NCBI RefSeq assembly: GCF_000004075.3
Contig: NC_026657.2
Span: 2,728,001-2,792,000, forward strand
Origin: Cucumis sativus
Taxonomy: Eukaryota; Streptophyta; Magnoliopsida; Cucurbitales; Cucurbitaceae
DNA: 64,000 nt
Direction: 5' to 3'
Every line of letters begins with the position of its first letter. The stretch's first letter is position 1. Made by a program: the position numbers and the translations under genes. Under the pieces are notes generated by a model that made no database searches, was not told the DNA's origin, and worked only from the letters and a program-made list of their open reading frames with translations. Shown here in pieces: positions 1 through 11,920 of this stretch.

Positions 1-3000
1 GGCACCTGTATGTTTATGTGGACAAGAGGTCCCAAATTCAAATCCCTACCCCAACATTATGTTTTTAGTTTGAAACTTAGAAAATTATAAAAATAATTTC
101 GAGAATTTGTCAAATCAAAATTAAAAGTTTTAACATGATAAAAATGACTTTTAATCCTTATCATAGCTTAATTAAATGCTCTTATTTCATATTTTTAAAA
201 AAAGTAAATCACTAACACATTTTATCTACCAAAAATTTGATATTTGTCGATAATAACAAAAAAAACATTTTGCTTGTTATTTTTAAGTAAATATAACAAT
301 TAGAGAAACAATTTTCTTTACTTCATTGTTCATATGTTTTCAATTAATTACTTATAACCAATCATCTAAAGTTTCATACCTATTTTATTTCTTCTTTCAT
401 CGTGTTGTTAATCTTTTTAACCTTCACATTCGAACTCAAAAAAACATATAGATTAGTTCAATTAATATAGTTTAGGGTTTACCACTAGAGAATTTATGAC
501 TCAAATTAAATCTCTCATTTCTACTATACTAAAAAAACACTATCAACACATTACATTTGAATAAGCAAAGTTTTAAAAACAAATTTTTAGGTTTTAGAAA
601 TTGGCATGATTTAGAAAAAAAATCAATTGAAGCTTAACTATATATCATATCCCTTTCTAATTATTAAATGTTTGACACATCCCAACAATATGATATTAGA
701 ACATCAAAACCCTTTTATCTTTCCATGGACTTGGGCAATTTTTTTCCTCTTCTTTTCCAACTAATTTTGGCAACCTCACCCACATAAAAACTTAGGTTAA
801 ATTTATACAAAATTTCCTTTCGAAGTTTATATTAGGTTTTAATCATGTTCATAATTTTTTTTTTTTTTTACTTTTAAGCTTTGAGTTTGTTTTTTAAAAA
901 ATAATTAATTAGAGAATTTTTTTTCGTGTTAAAATAAATTCAAGTAATGCACATAAGAATTAAAAGACATACAATGACATGCATTTATTTAACATCATTT
1001 ACATAAATTGATTAATATCTAAAAAAATTGAATGAAATATCTTTTAGGAGTATGAAGATAATATAAATAATAATGAAAGGTTTCCACCTTATATATAGAA
1101 AATAGTGCATTTCGATTACAAGAAGAAAAAGATAAAACAAAATGCATAAGAGGATATGTATAGATATATAACAAAAGATCCACATTCAATGATATATATG
1201 TGGAGGACGCAATAATGTTGAAAATTTAGGGTTTTGTTTAGTTTTGTTTTTATTCTGAGATCAATATTAAGGTTTAATCATGAACATTGACCCCACTATT
1301 TATTATGAGAGATTAGAGGAGACAAATCTTTATGGTTACGTGATTAATGCATTCAACCAATTATGTTTCAAAATAACGTGTTATTTGGTCACAATGGTAA
1401 ATAGAACCTAAGAGAATTTAAGAACTCAATCAATCACAATAGAAGAATCTATCTGTAAAAAATGATTCTTAAATCAAGTTTAAAGTTTTAGGATGATAAC
1501 ATAGAAACTTTATCCTCATTGTTGTATCTATATTATTTTTCCATAAAAATGTCTCAAATATTTAGCTACACCGATATCATAATAGTTCCTCCAAACTCAA
1601 CAACACCAAATAAAAGAAAATGGTTATCTAACCTCACCATTAAAATTATCAATAAAATTGCTCCAATCCCAACCTCATTATTAAAAAAAAATTGATAAAA
1701 TCAAAATGTATTTGAAAATATAGAGTCAAAAGTTAAGTTTGATTTTAATGATTAAAAAATGTGTTTTTGAAAGAAATATTAATTAAAGTAAAAAGATGCA
1801 CTAATTAAATGTCAAACACCAAAGAATCGTGAGAAGACTTTGTTTTTTAAAACATAAACATGTAAAACATCTATTTATTAACTTTTAAATATTAAATTAA
1901 CTTTCTAATTCAAATTGGGATAAAATCTATTTGAAAGTCTTGAAAAAAATAATCTTTTCTAACAGAGATGGGAGAATCTAATAATTATGAAAAAAAAATA
2001 TCAAATTAAATAGAAAGACGATAAATTTGTTCAACTCAAACTAAACATTCATCGATCAATCTATAAAATATTTCATTTATCTAAACTCAACCCTCCTAAA
2101 ATAAGTTAATAACTTAGTCCTCCTAAAATAAGTTAATAACTTAGTCCAAACTATAGATCAGACACATATTCATTATCAATTATGAATGATGTGGGGTGTA
2201 AGTCTAAGTCTAACATTATAAAAAATACATTTTCCAAAACACAAGGCAAAGGGTATGTGAGTAACTATTGCTCTTCATGTCTTTAATTAAAACAAAAAAG
2301 TGACTTTATACAACAAAAAAAAAAGAAAGTTGGTCTTCTTTAACTTATTTCAAAATTTGCATTTAATGATGATTGCTTCAATTATATCTTTTGTTTTGTG
2401 GCCTAATCTAGGAAGAGATAGAGACTCTTTATAAATATATATAAATAAAATAGTCTTTTGCATGCAAATGGGTTTTTTCTTTTGTACTTTAGATTTTAAT
2501 GAATTGATTTGTACATGCATGCCTTCAACTTTGATATGATTAAGCATGCTTATGAAAATTTATTGGCCATGTGAAAATTTTCCCAAATCTTTCATGTCTT
2601 CATCTCTTTTGGCCTCTCCAACAACCCTTTATTATCTTTTTTGGACATTGCATGTGGTTGCATTTTTTGCTCAAGATTTTGTTTCCATATCAAGTTTTAA
2701 TTCAGGCCTATTTTTAATTTATACACCAATTTCCAAAATATAATTACTTTCCTAAAACTATAAACTTTCAAACTTCAACATAATCTAACTAGTCAACACC
2801 CGATAAATGATTAATTAAGAGATTATGTGTACTCAATCCATCGTAGCCACTCACATAAAATTTAATATCAACGAGTTTCCTTAACATCGTAGAGTTAGAT
2901 ATGTGTCTTTATTGGTCAATAAGTCTAACATTTGAATTTTCCTATTCAACATGTTGAATTCAAGATGAGTATAATAAAAGGGGAAGAAAAAGAACAATAA

Positions 3001-4380
3001 AGAACGGGAAGAGTACATCATCTTAATAGTGAATTGACACATATAAATGGACTTTGTGTAACTTGATAATTAATATTTGTAACATGATATATCAATAATA
3101 AACTTATATCATTGATGAATCAAATTATATGTTTAAAAGTGATTTTAGAATCATTAAAATCACTTTTATCTTAATCAAAATCATTTCGGACAAAACTTCA
3201 TCCATCAAAATTAAATTAATATTTAGTTACGCCTTCGAGTAAAAGTTTTCCTAGGTTTGAAATTGATTCGAATGACTGAAAAATATATAATTTTTCAACC
3301 CTTAAAACATCAATCTCGAACACGTACACACCATCCTTAACTAAAATCACGATCTAATTTTGATATGTGAAAACGGGCTTACTTTGGGGCCTAGATTCTC
3401 CAACAAAAATCAACCCACATCCTTGCGGCCCAAGCTCTCAACTCTTGGGAGAGTTTCCCCATATGGCTTTGTAGTAGGCCCACGAGTTTATCTATTTGTT
3501 AATTAAGTTCTTCTTCTTATTATTATTTGAAAATTATTTTTCATTGTGATATATTTTATTATACTTTGGGCATCATGGCTATATTTGTAAGGATTATTAA
3601 AAATATATTTCAAAGTGTAGAATAGAAATAGAATTTAGGTCGATCTCCGTTCCACGATTGTTGTGGGTTTAAAATAAAATTTTTAAAAAGGGGTAAATGA
3701 TCACTAAGAAGTAACTTGTTTTTCTTAAGATGTTAAGATAGTGTTATTTTGAAAGTTTACTCATATTTTTATAATGGAATACTAATAACATTTAGGAAAA
3801 TGATTGTAAACGGTCAAACTGATAAAATTAGACATTTACAAATACCAATAAACTTCTACCAACTTCTATCAGTGTCACTTAAGGGTGAGTTAGCCGATCG
3901 ACATTAACAAAGCGGTCAGACAAAGATAAGGAAACGTTCAACTTATTCAAATCGACAACATTTTGAAAAAAAAATTAAAGACTTAAACTGACATAAACCT
4001 ACGAATTGACCGATCAATTGATTACTTGTACCCCTTCATGGTTGGGTTGGTTTGAACATTTAATAAATCGACTCTAATGTTCGAGAGACATTGATAGAAG
4101 TTTATCCATGTCCATCATGAATAGAATTTGAAATTTGATTATATTTTTTTTGTAAATATTTTGATTCGTTTTGTTATATTTGAAAATGTTCGAATGAATA
4201 ATATTTTTTATATAATATTTTGTTTTTATGGAGGGTTGAGGTTATAAGAGGAACATTTGAAATTTTGGGGTTATTTTTATAATTTAGCATATTTTGTAAG
4301 CCTAAATTTGATTTGATTTCCAAAAGCATTTCCAGAAATTTGACCCCAAACCACCCGACGGCGGCGTTCGTCAACGTCGA
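1..4380. other. A/T-rich intergenic spacer
   Basis: I see no supportable gene here. The few open frames are short, A/T-rich and lack recognisable domains or splice context. A 27-bp unit is repeated in tandem at 2092-2118 and 2119-2145. A less A/T-rich patch at about 3360-3480 resembles no family I know. The last few hundred bases should hold the promoter of the cornichon gene that follows. Confidence 0.6.
2092..2145. repeat. 27-bp tandem duplication
   Basis: Two head-to-tail copies of a 27-bp unit starting CCTCCTAAAATAAG, identical over their length. It lies in non-coding spacer and looks like a simple local duplication. Confidence 0.85.
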
Positions 4381-4532
4381 CTTCTTCCGGTCATCCAAAT
4401 TCCAAATCCACTTTCCGATTCTTCTTTCACGACAAACCTTCGTAAAACTTCCGATTCCGTGAACTATAGCGTGAGTTTTTATCCTTAATCTTCTTCTTCT
4501 GCTTCTTCACTTAGCCGCCATCTTGCTCCGAA

Positions 4533-4589
4533 ATGGTGTTACTTCGATCACTCTGTTCGTCTTTTAACCAAGAATCACTGGTAATATAG
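4533..4589 (+). promoter_or_regulatory. Possible upstream ORF in the cornichon leader
   Basis: An ATG at 4533 opens an 18-codon frame ending in TAG at 4587-4589, 32 nt before the cornichon start at 4622. If the transcript starts upstream of 4533, ribosomes would meet this uORF first. The transcription start is not visible, so its presence in the mRNA is inferred. Confidence 0.35.
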
Positions 4590-4621
4590 TTTGATTGACT
4601 GCGGAAGGGAAGAGGAGGAGC

Positions 4622-6850
4622 ATGGAGGATCTATATGTGTGGCTTGTATCATTCTTCTTCCTCATTGCTCTTCTTATTGTCCTTGTTTATCAGGTAAATT
4701 CGAATATCCTATCTATTTGTCTCGCATTATCTTCATTTCGAGTTCGTAAAGTAGAATCAAAGACGGTTTATGTAAAAGTTTAAACGCGGATTCATCTTAC
4801 TACCATTTCTGAACATTAATTTGAAGTAAATAACAATTTCTATGCGCAATTTGTTCATTTCGAACAGATTAGGGTTTAGCACACTTAGAACTTATTTTGT
4901 AAGCACTTTTAAAGAAACCGTAATTTTTCTAGTGCATCTTGGATTGGTTTTCTATTGAATTTTCCACCAGCGGCTAGTAATCAATGGGTTTATTTTTGGA
5001 TTCAATTGTCAATTGCATATCATGCTCTCTAGTTTTCTTGTTTTCATAATTTGCAGTTTTGATTTCTTTTCCTCAATTTCTTGACGATGTCTGGGTTCTT
5101 GCTGGCGTTAGTTTGTTTGAAGTTTATTTATAAATCCTTACGCATTTGGTCTTGTTTGTTATGAGCAAAGTATGATTAAAGTTAAAATTTATGGCATGTA
5201 GTCTTGAAGATTATTGATGCAATGGATCATTATAACATGTAGACTGATTCTTAGGTTGGACTTTCTAATGTTGATCCTTAGAAAATCTATTGGTAGAGGC
5301 TCAGTTTTCCAAGAGGCTGGCAATGACTAATGAGCTCATATCGAAACATATTAAAAAGTTTAGATATCAATTTAGGACGCTTTTTAATCAAGTTTTTCAT
5401 TTGTATTTATGCATATCAGTTGCCTCTCTTTGATCTTTTTTAGTTGCAGGATCAAGAATCAACTTCTTGTTTTTAATTTGTTTCTACTATCATCATCATC
5501 ATCATCATTATTATTTTTGTGTGTAGCTCATGTGCTTGGCAGATCTCGAGTTTGATTATATCAACCCTTTTGACTCTGCTTCTAGAATAAATAAAGTGAT
5601 TATGCCGGAGTTCATTGTTATGGGAGTTTTGTGCCTCTTCTATCTTTTAACAGGGCATTGGGGTATGTCATTGTTATCTGGGCCCTACATATACTATAAT
5701 GTGAGACTGTAAGTATTTTCATCCCTCACCTTTGATTGAATTTATTAACAAAATCAAGAATGTCTTACATGATACGTACAGTACAATGCAAACAAAAAAA
5801 CACATGATTTTGATTGAACAGTTTTGAGTATATAGGATATATGGTTCTTATTTTAAGCATTTAGAATCATTGATTTGACTCAACGTATAGATACTTGTTG
5901 TTAGATACGATGATTATTCACATGGCTAGCTTACTGTCAGTGGGTAGCGTAGATCATGTTGGTATGTGATTGGAAACTGTGGCTGCTTAATATTCTAGTT
6001 GGGAATTGGGATGTGATGGGAGACTACTATTTGGAGAACATGTCTAGTTACACTTTCAATACATTTTGTCGAACTACAGATTATTGACCATCCATGATGT
6101 GTCGTGTGTTGCATAAGGTATATGGTTAGAGCTTGCTTTATTTCCATCCCGGAAAATGCACGTGGTAGTGTAGAGTAGTAGTACAACTGCCTTAGTTGAG
6201 GAACTAATTTACCATGTAATGTACCATTCAAAATATTTGAGTCAGAATCTCTCTTTGGCTCAACGTTGAGGCCTATCCTATATTTTGGAAAAACTAAGTA
6301 TTTTGAATATTGTAATATTTTGGTAACATAACTCCCAGCTCTAGCATTCTTACATCAGTTTCCTGAGTAGTCGGGTGGTCATGGCAATATTCTATTCATT
6401 ACATTTTTGTAGGTCAACAGGATATGAATAGTAACCAAAAAAATGAAATTGTAGTGAAATATTAAAGGATAAACGAATACGATGATGCCTCTCATGTACT
6501 CCAAAGCCTAAACCAACTAAACTATTGTCTACCCTCATTCATCCTTCCTCACTCCCTATATTTAATGATATCACTAACAATTACCTGATCAGATACCTAC
6601 GAAGACAGCACCTGATAGATGTTACAGAGATATTCAATATGCTAAACTGGGAAAAGAAGCAACGGCTTTTCAAACTAGCCTATCTAGTTGTCCTCCTCTT
6701 CCTTTCTATATTCTGGTACACTTTGAGACGGAAAGACTTGTGTTCTTGCTCTGTTGTTTTTTCTTAACTTAAATAGTTAAATACCACTGACCGAGTTCGC
6801 TCGATTGTCATTACAGGATGATATATCATGCTTTGGAAGATGATGAATGA
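4622..6850 (+). CDS. CNIH: Cornichon family ER cargo receptor (CNIH), 136 aa
   Basis: Four coding exons join in frame: 4622-4693, 5527-5708, 6593-6715 and 6817-6850 (411 nt, 136 residues plus stop). The protein starts MEDLYVWL and ends ALEDDE. It has three hydrophobic segments (about 6-24, 50-72 and 105-127) and the cornichon signatures [14 protein letters not shown] and [14 protein letters not shown]. Cornichon proteins are small ER membrane receptors that load selected cargo, often membrane transporters, into COPII vesicles. The length equals the usual plant form. The start is the first ATG in frame after an in-frame stop, and all donors and acceptors are GT/AG with matching phases. The acidic C-terminal tail faces the cytosol in family models. 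The next gene, TFB5, is convergent. Which plant CNIH paralogue this is cannot be decided here. Confidence 0.95.
5490..5508. repeat. (ATC)n microsatellite in the first cornichon intron
   Basis: Six to seven ATC units followed by ATT units, about 20 bp before the exon 2 acceptor at 5526. It sits near the polypyrimidine/branch region, so length variation could slightly affect splicing; that is inference. Confidence 0.8.
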
Positions 6851-8985
6851 AGAGAAACAATGGCTTGCATGCAGTTGTTGATTGTATCTCAACGGTTGTT
6901 CCCATTAGTTGTGAGTTGAATTTCTATCCTCCAGTACCTTTTCTTTTTCTGAAGCTGCTGCACTTTGAGGATTTCATTGACATTCTTGTTTGGGTTGGGA
7001 ACTTCATTTGTATTCTGGACTCTAGAGAGAGGTTTAGAAAGCAGATTTCACGTCAGTACTGTTCTATTTAGGTACTCTTCGTGGTAAAATGACTATAATG
7101 AATCATCTCTTTCTCTCTCTCTAAAAAAATGACTAGAAAAGAGTAGTAATTCCACATCGACATCTGTTTGATTAAATTTTAATTCATCCTTTAATTTCTT
7201 CCATTTTCTACGATTTGATTCTGTTTGATGAAATTTTTACATTTGGAATTTTGGGTATTTGTTATTAGCTTTCTTTTGTGGGGGCTTAAACTTTGAATCC
7301 ACTTAAATTTTCTGGATTGAGATTTATTTAGCGGAACTTCTTTTGTGTCTGTGGATTTAATTTTTTACTTTAGTCTCAAATTTTGATGAAGATTGTATTA
7401 CATTTGTTTGTTCAAATAAGAGGTATTTAGATCCTACTTTCATGGGTTTCCTCATCATTCTTCACATGCTCGTAATCAAAGATTCGTATATTTAAACATT
7501 GTATCTAACACCCAAACATATTTTTACGTGATTTAGGATGAATATAAAAGATTCAGGATGGTTGTGGATTGTTTCTATTTTTATGTTGTAGGATCTCACA
7601 GCTACTTTTATATGGTGATTTGATTTGGAGTTGGGTATTTCTAATTTGGATCTTAGCTGCATATTTGTGAGGTGTGCAGTTGGAAAAACTCCTCCAACAT
7701 GTTATAAAATCCGCCTAAAATAAGTATATAATTAATTTGAAATTATGCATTTCAAATTTGGATATTGTTGAGATATTTATGAGATGTTTACAAGTTTTAA
7801 AAAATAACTAAAGGAACTCCTCAAAACATGTGTAGAATCATTATAAATTTAATAAAACAAGTTTATAATTGATTTCGAACTTGTAACTTTCAAACCCTAT
7901 AACTCTTTTTTTAAAAAAATAATCCCAAAAATCCTTGACACATAGCTTCCATTTACTATGAATAGAAAGATTTACATTGGAATACAATTAAAATAGCTCG
8001 AGTACGTAACTTTTGAATTTCCTTATGAGATGTGTCCCACTTTTGGTAATTTTCAAAAGTATTTCAAATGATAAAAACTATTAAATATATTTACAATTAT
8101 ATTAAAATTTCTATATTTTGTAAATATTTTTTATATTTGAAAATAATTCTTTTTCCTATTTTTTGTCAATGAATAATTCAAGCATCTATATGTTCTTGAG
8201 GACAATAGCAAATGAATCAAGAACATATAGCAAATGAATAATTCAAGCATCTTGCATCTTGAGGACAATAGCAACTTATACAACAAAAAAAAACTTTTTT
8301 AAAATATATTATTTGAAAACTTTTTTTTTCAAATTTGGGATTGACTTTCATTTTTTTCAAAATTGCAAGTTAACATTTTATTTATTTATTTTGCAATGTG
8401 CATATAAATTGTTAGTACATTAGAAATCAAATGAAGATAGTTCTGGTTTAATTTCTATCTCTCTCACACATATAATAGATATAATATTATTTAATTTTTA
8501 ATTAGTTATTTTTAAAAAAATATTTTGTATAAAAAAACTTAGCTCAAAACTTTGATAAATAATTCAAGATTCATTATCTAATTGGTGGAGGGTTTACTAT
8601 AATTTTGTGATTACTATTATCTACTCAAAACATTATATATCAAATTATTCAAAATTTTATTGATAAGAATTTTGTGATTCAAAATTCTTTAACTAAGTTC
8701 TACAACGTAAATCATATTTACAAACATTCAATTATGTATCCAATAAGTCTAACCTTTTTAAAAAGAAATATATTATTTTAAATTTGGTGTCTAACTGAAC
8801 CTTAAAAATAACTAGTCTCTGCCATTCTAGATCTTCAAATCAGATGAGATACATTGCATAGTGGAGAGACATCAATACAATGTAAAACTCTTTGAATGCA
8901 CAATAAATTTTATAAGTAAAATCTATAACCTCAAAAAATCTAAAAAAATACAATTATATAGTGAAACTTTGATTACCAACATTGT
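6851..8985. other. Convergent intergenic spacer
   Basis: This stretch holds the 3' UTR of the cornichon gene (early part) and of TFB5 (late part), then A/T-rich spacer. No coding gene is supportable. It contains the composite inverted/direct repeat at 8167-8274. Confidence 0.6.
8167..8274. repeat. Composite inverted plus direct repeat
   Basis: A perfect 14-bp inverted repeat (8186-8199 against 8217-8230, 17-nt loop) is nested inside two direct repeats: a 20-21-bp unit at about 8167-8187 and 8232-8252, and a 17-bp unit at 8195-8211 and 8258-8274. The pattern resembles template switching during replication repair. Confidence 0.85.
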
Positions 8986-10484
8986 TCAAGTAGGTTTCTC
9001 ATAAGAAATCTGTTCTCGAAATTCCGAGATGGCGTTCCGAATCATGTCAGCTACGTGTGGTTGCACAAACATGTGAGTGTTATCCAGTATATGGATGATA
9101 AATCTATGGGATGCAGGCAAGGAAGCATTGTAATTGATGATAAATTGTGCCATAGGTATGTCACTGCATAAAGGAAGAAATTAATTTATCTCAACACAAG
9201 AAAATGCCAATAATTTTATTCATCCTGAAAAGCAAGAAATTATGCCAAAAGTTGCAAATTCAAGATGGAAAAGAAAGGCAACATCAAATGCATATCAGAA
9301 ATCATTTACCGTTCACAAATGGTATATGATAGAACATACAAAGATATTTCAAGCTATATGAACTGCTGCTAATAACAAATTCTACCACATCATTGTGAAT
9401 TGGATAACTGCCAAGGTCATTGTGCCTCATTATTTGAATAAGAAACAATAACTCAAAAGTCATATCAACATCCCAATGTTTAGAAGAGAATATAATCATC
9501 AAGAAAACAGGGAGAAAAAAAAAGAACTATCACAAAATTTTGAGTCCTCTAAAAGTGTTGTCATTTTGATTGTCGTACTAATTCTAAAGGCCTATCATAG
9601 TGTTCAAAAGAGATCATCCAGCAATGACTGAGGAGGGGCAGGGGTAGAGAGAAGAAGAGAACATGACCCCAAGTATTGGTAGACATCATCAAAGCTTTCC
9701 TTTAGAATGACATAATAATCACATAAAGGCAGGTTTGACCCAAGGGGTCAGAGTTGGGGGAATGGAGTTGCTAGTTCTGCTTCTTGTTTGGCTTAATGAG
9801 TTCTTAGACCCTGACCCACTAAGGTTCCCACAACTAAAAAACATTGATTTCATATCCACAATTAAACAACTCCACTCCATGCCGAACTCTATCCCAACAT
9901 TTAGAGACAATCATTTAAAAAACAGAGAGAAAAAGAAAGACCAACAAAATCCCAAGTAACCAAACAAGATCACAATGCAAGTTTGAAGTCTTTTAAAAGT
10001 GATGCCATTTCGATTGTCATACCAAGTCCAAAGACAAGAGATTATCATCCAACAAGTACTTGGGAAAAAGAAGGAAAGAAGAATCTTATAGCCCCCCAAG
10101 TATTAGTAAATTCGCAGTGAAATTTCTAAGAATTCTAAGAATTTCCACCATTTAAACTGTCATAATAATCACACACTCTATTCCAGTAATCAGTAGAGAT
10201 CATAAAGAAAAACAGGGAAAGGGGAAGAAAAACTGAAGAAAAGAACATAACCAAACAAGAGAAATAATAAACAATATCGCAATTGAAGTCTCTAGTCTCG
10301 TAGAAGCTGCGTCATTCAAATATCATAGCAATTCCAAAGAGATCAACGAAACAACTAACAGAAGAAAACAAAATTCCATAATCAAACAGAAGAAAGTACA
10401 CCCAAAATAGATATCTATCTTTTAAGTAAGGTAGAAGAAGGTATTTTACCAGGAGATGAACATCCCTTTAATAGCATTAACCAT
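8986..10484 (-). CDS. TFB5: TFIIH subunit TFB5 (GTF2H5/TTDA homologue), 70 aa
   Basis: Two coding exons on the minus strand: 10450-10484 (MVNAIKGMFIS plus two bases) and 8986-9163, joined through a split Cys codon to give 70 residues. TFB5 is the smallest subunit of the TFIIH core; it stabilises p52/TFB2, stimulates XPB ATPase activity and supports nucleotide excision repair. Matches to the family are the MVNA-KG start, CD-PM-QFI, the central FIIHILD-TH-FV-P block, and the plant ending SYEKPT. Length fits the family's about 70 residues. A non-coding 5' exon probably lies at about 10947-11060, with a GT donor at 10945-10946 and a long leader intron. The coding intron (9164-10449) is large for so small a gene and contains diverged repeats. 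The first coding exon is too short to be found by ORF length alone. Confidence 0.95.
9470..10390. repeat. Diverged three-copy repeat in the TFB5 intron
   Basis: Similar blocks begin near 9470, 9890 and 10210. Each has, in order, a purine-rich run around AAACAGAGAGAAA, a segment reading roughly GAAGTCT..AAAAGTG..GTCATT..GATTGTCATA, and AATTCTAAAG-like or AATTCCAAAG-like sequence followed by a GATCATC-like or GATCAAC-like part. Copies are far from identical, so the duplication is old. I compared them by eye only. Confidence 0.55.
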
Positions 10485-10946
10485 GATGTCAAAAACGCCG
10501 TCTCTCAAACAGCAGCAGAACAAATTTAACTGAAACTCAGTCCCTACATTCCAATTTCAAGTGATTAATCAATAAACGAGGCTGGCTCCCTTTCTAGTCT
10601 ATGAAAAAAGATCTTAAGAAATATGAGAAGAAACTTCAAGTTTCTAAGGCAACCCTCGTTATAGAAGAGATTTCTAGTTTAAGTGTTCTAAATCATCTTC
10701 CTTGGAAACTTATGAAACTTTAATTTCTTCTCATTCTTAATAAAGACGGCAGTAGAGAAGCATTCTCCAAGGTCAATTTTTCAGATTAATCATTTCATGG
10801 CTGATAAATATATTCTAGGGTTAGGGAATGAAAAGAAACCTATTGTCGTAGTGCCGATTGAAAATTGGAAGACAATAGATCATTTTCAATTGAAGCTCGA
10901 AAAATGATGAGAGAGAGGGCAGTGAGAGAGAGAATGAGAAAGAAAC

Positions 10947-11060
10947 CTTATCTCCGGCGAACCGCTGGCGGTTGTACACGACTGGCAGGCCGGACGGCGG
11001 CAGAACGATCGGAGATGGGGGAATGGCCTTGCTGTGCGATCGAGCGAGAGAGTGTGGCCG
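10947..11060 (-). promoter_or_regulatory. Probable TFB5 5' UTR exon / promoter
   Basis: This is one of the few GC-rich patches in the area. On the minus strand it ends CGGAGATAAG followed by GTTTCT, a good donor, and has pyrimidine-rich CTCTCTCGCTC sequence typical of plant leaders. The plus-strand open frame across it has no domain and is best read as antisense. Exon limits on the upstream side are approximate. Confidence 0.45.
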
Positions 11061-11113
11061 ACGGGAAGAGGTTATTGGAAGACCTTTTCTTTACCTTTTG
11101 TTTCTTCTCTTAA

Positions 11114-11920
11114 CAGTGTCATTTTGCTTGCAGTATATTTCATTTTAAAATCTATTTACACATGGTCTAAAATCATAGATTATGTATGGATTAAAAAGGT
11201 CAAATTTTATATAAATATTGGAATTTAAAATTATTTTAAAAATTAAAATATCTAAATGTTATAAAACAAACAAACTAAATAAAGAGAATTGAAACAATCA
11301 AATACACGAAATAGGGAATGGAAGAAGTAGAGAACAACTGAACTCAACTGTGGTGTGTCTTATAAAGTCACCTCTATTTATAGGATATGTGGTATGTGTT
11401 AACACTATGAAATTCAATGGGAGACAAGCCATTTTTAATAGTAGACCAAGAAGGATGTTATTTATGACCCTTTGACTACTATTTGTGACAATTATCCAAT
11501 AAATAATCTTATACTCATATTTAACATTCATCAACGTTATATTGTAGATAACCGGTAGGAAAGAAGATCTAAACCATTAATGTTAAGCTAAACTTACTTT
11601 TAACACACATATATAAACTATTAAAATTATAAGAAATCATGCCTAGAATTTGTCGAAATCTCAAATATAAACATATATGCTAGAAAAGTGAAGGGTGTGG
11701 AATCTCAAAAGAGATAATAAGTATATACATACACATATACACAACCAAGTATACACAAGGTTTAATTGTCTAAGTCAAAATAAGTTTAGCATTGACATAT
11801 TTGCTGCTTACAAAAAGTATTTAGAAATAGGAGTTCAATATCCAATTTCTGTAACTATCGTAAATGATTGTACTTGGAACAAACAAAAGTTTAGGGAAAG
11901 TGTGAATGAAGGAGTAAACT
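11114..11920. other. Spacer between NRX1 and TFB5
   Basis: About 0.8 kb holding the upstream region of TFB5 and the 3' UTR/terminator region of the nucleoredoxin gene, both on the minus strand. No coding sequence is supportable; the open frame on the plus strand here runs into an antisense shadow of the nucleoredoxin exon. Confidence 0.55.

Noticed and set aside
9719-9959. Two overlapping ORFs, one on each strand, in the TFB5 intron
   Set aside because: They lie inside a well-defined intron within the diverged repeat and match no family.
10865-11113. An Arg/Glu-rich plus-strand ORF in a GC-rich patch
   Set aside because: Better explained as antisense of the TFB5 leader exon, which ends in a good splice donor on the minus strand.
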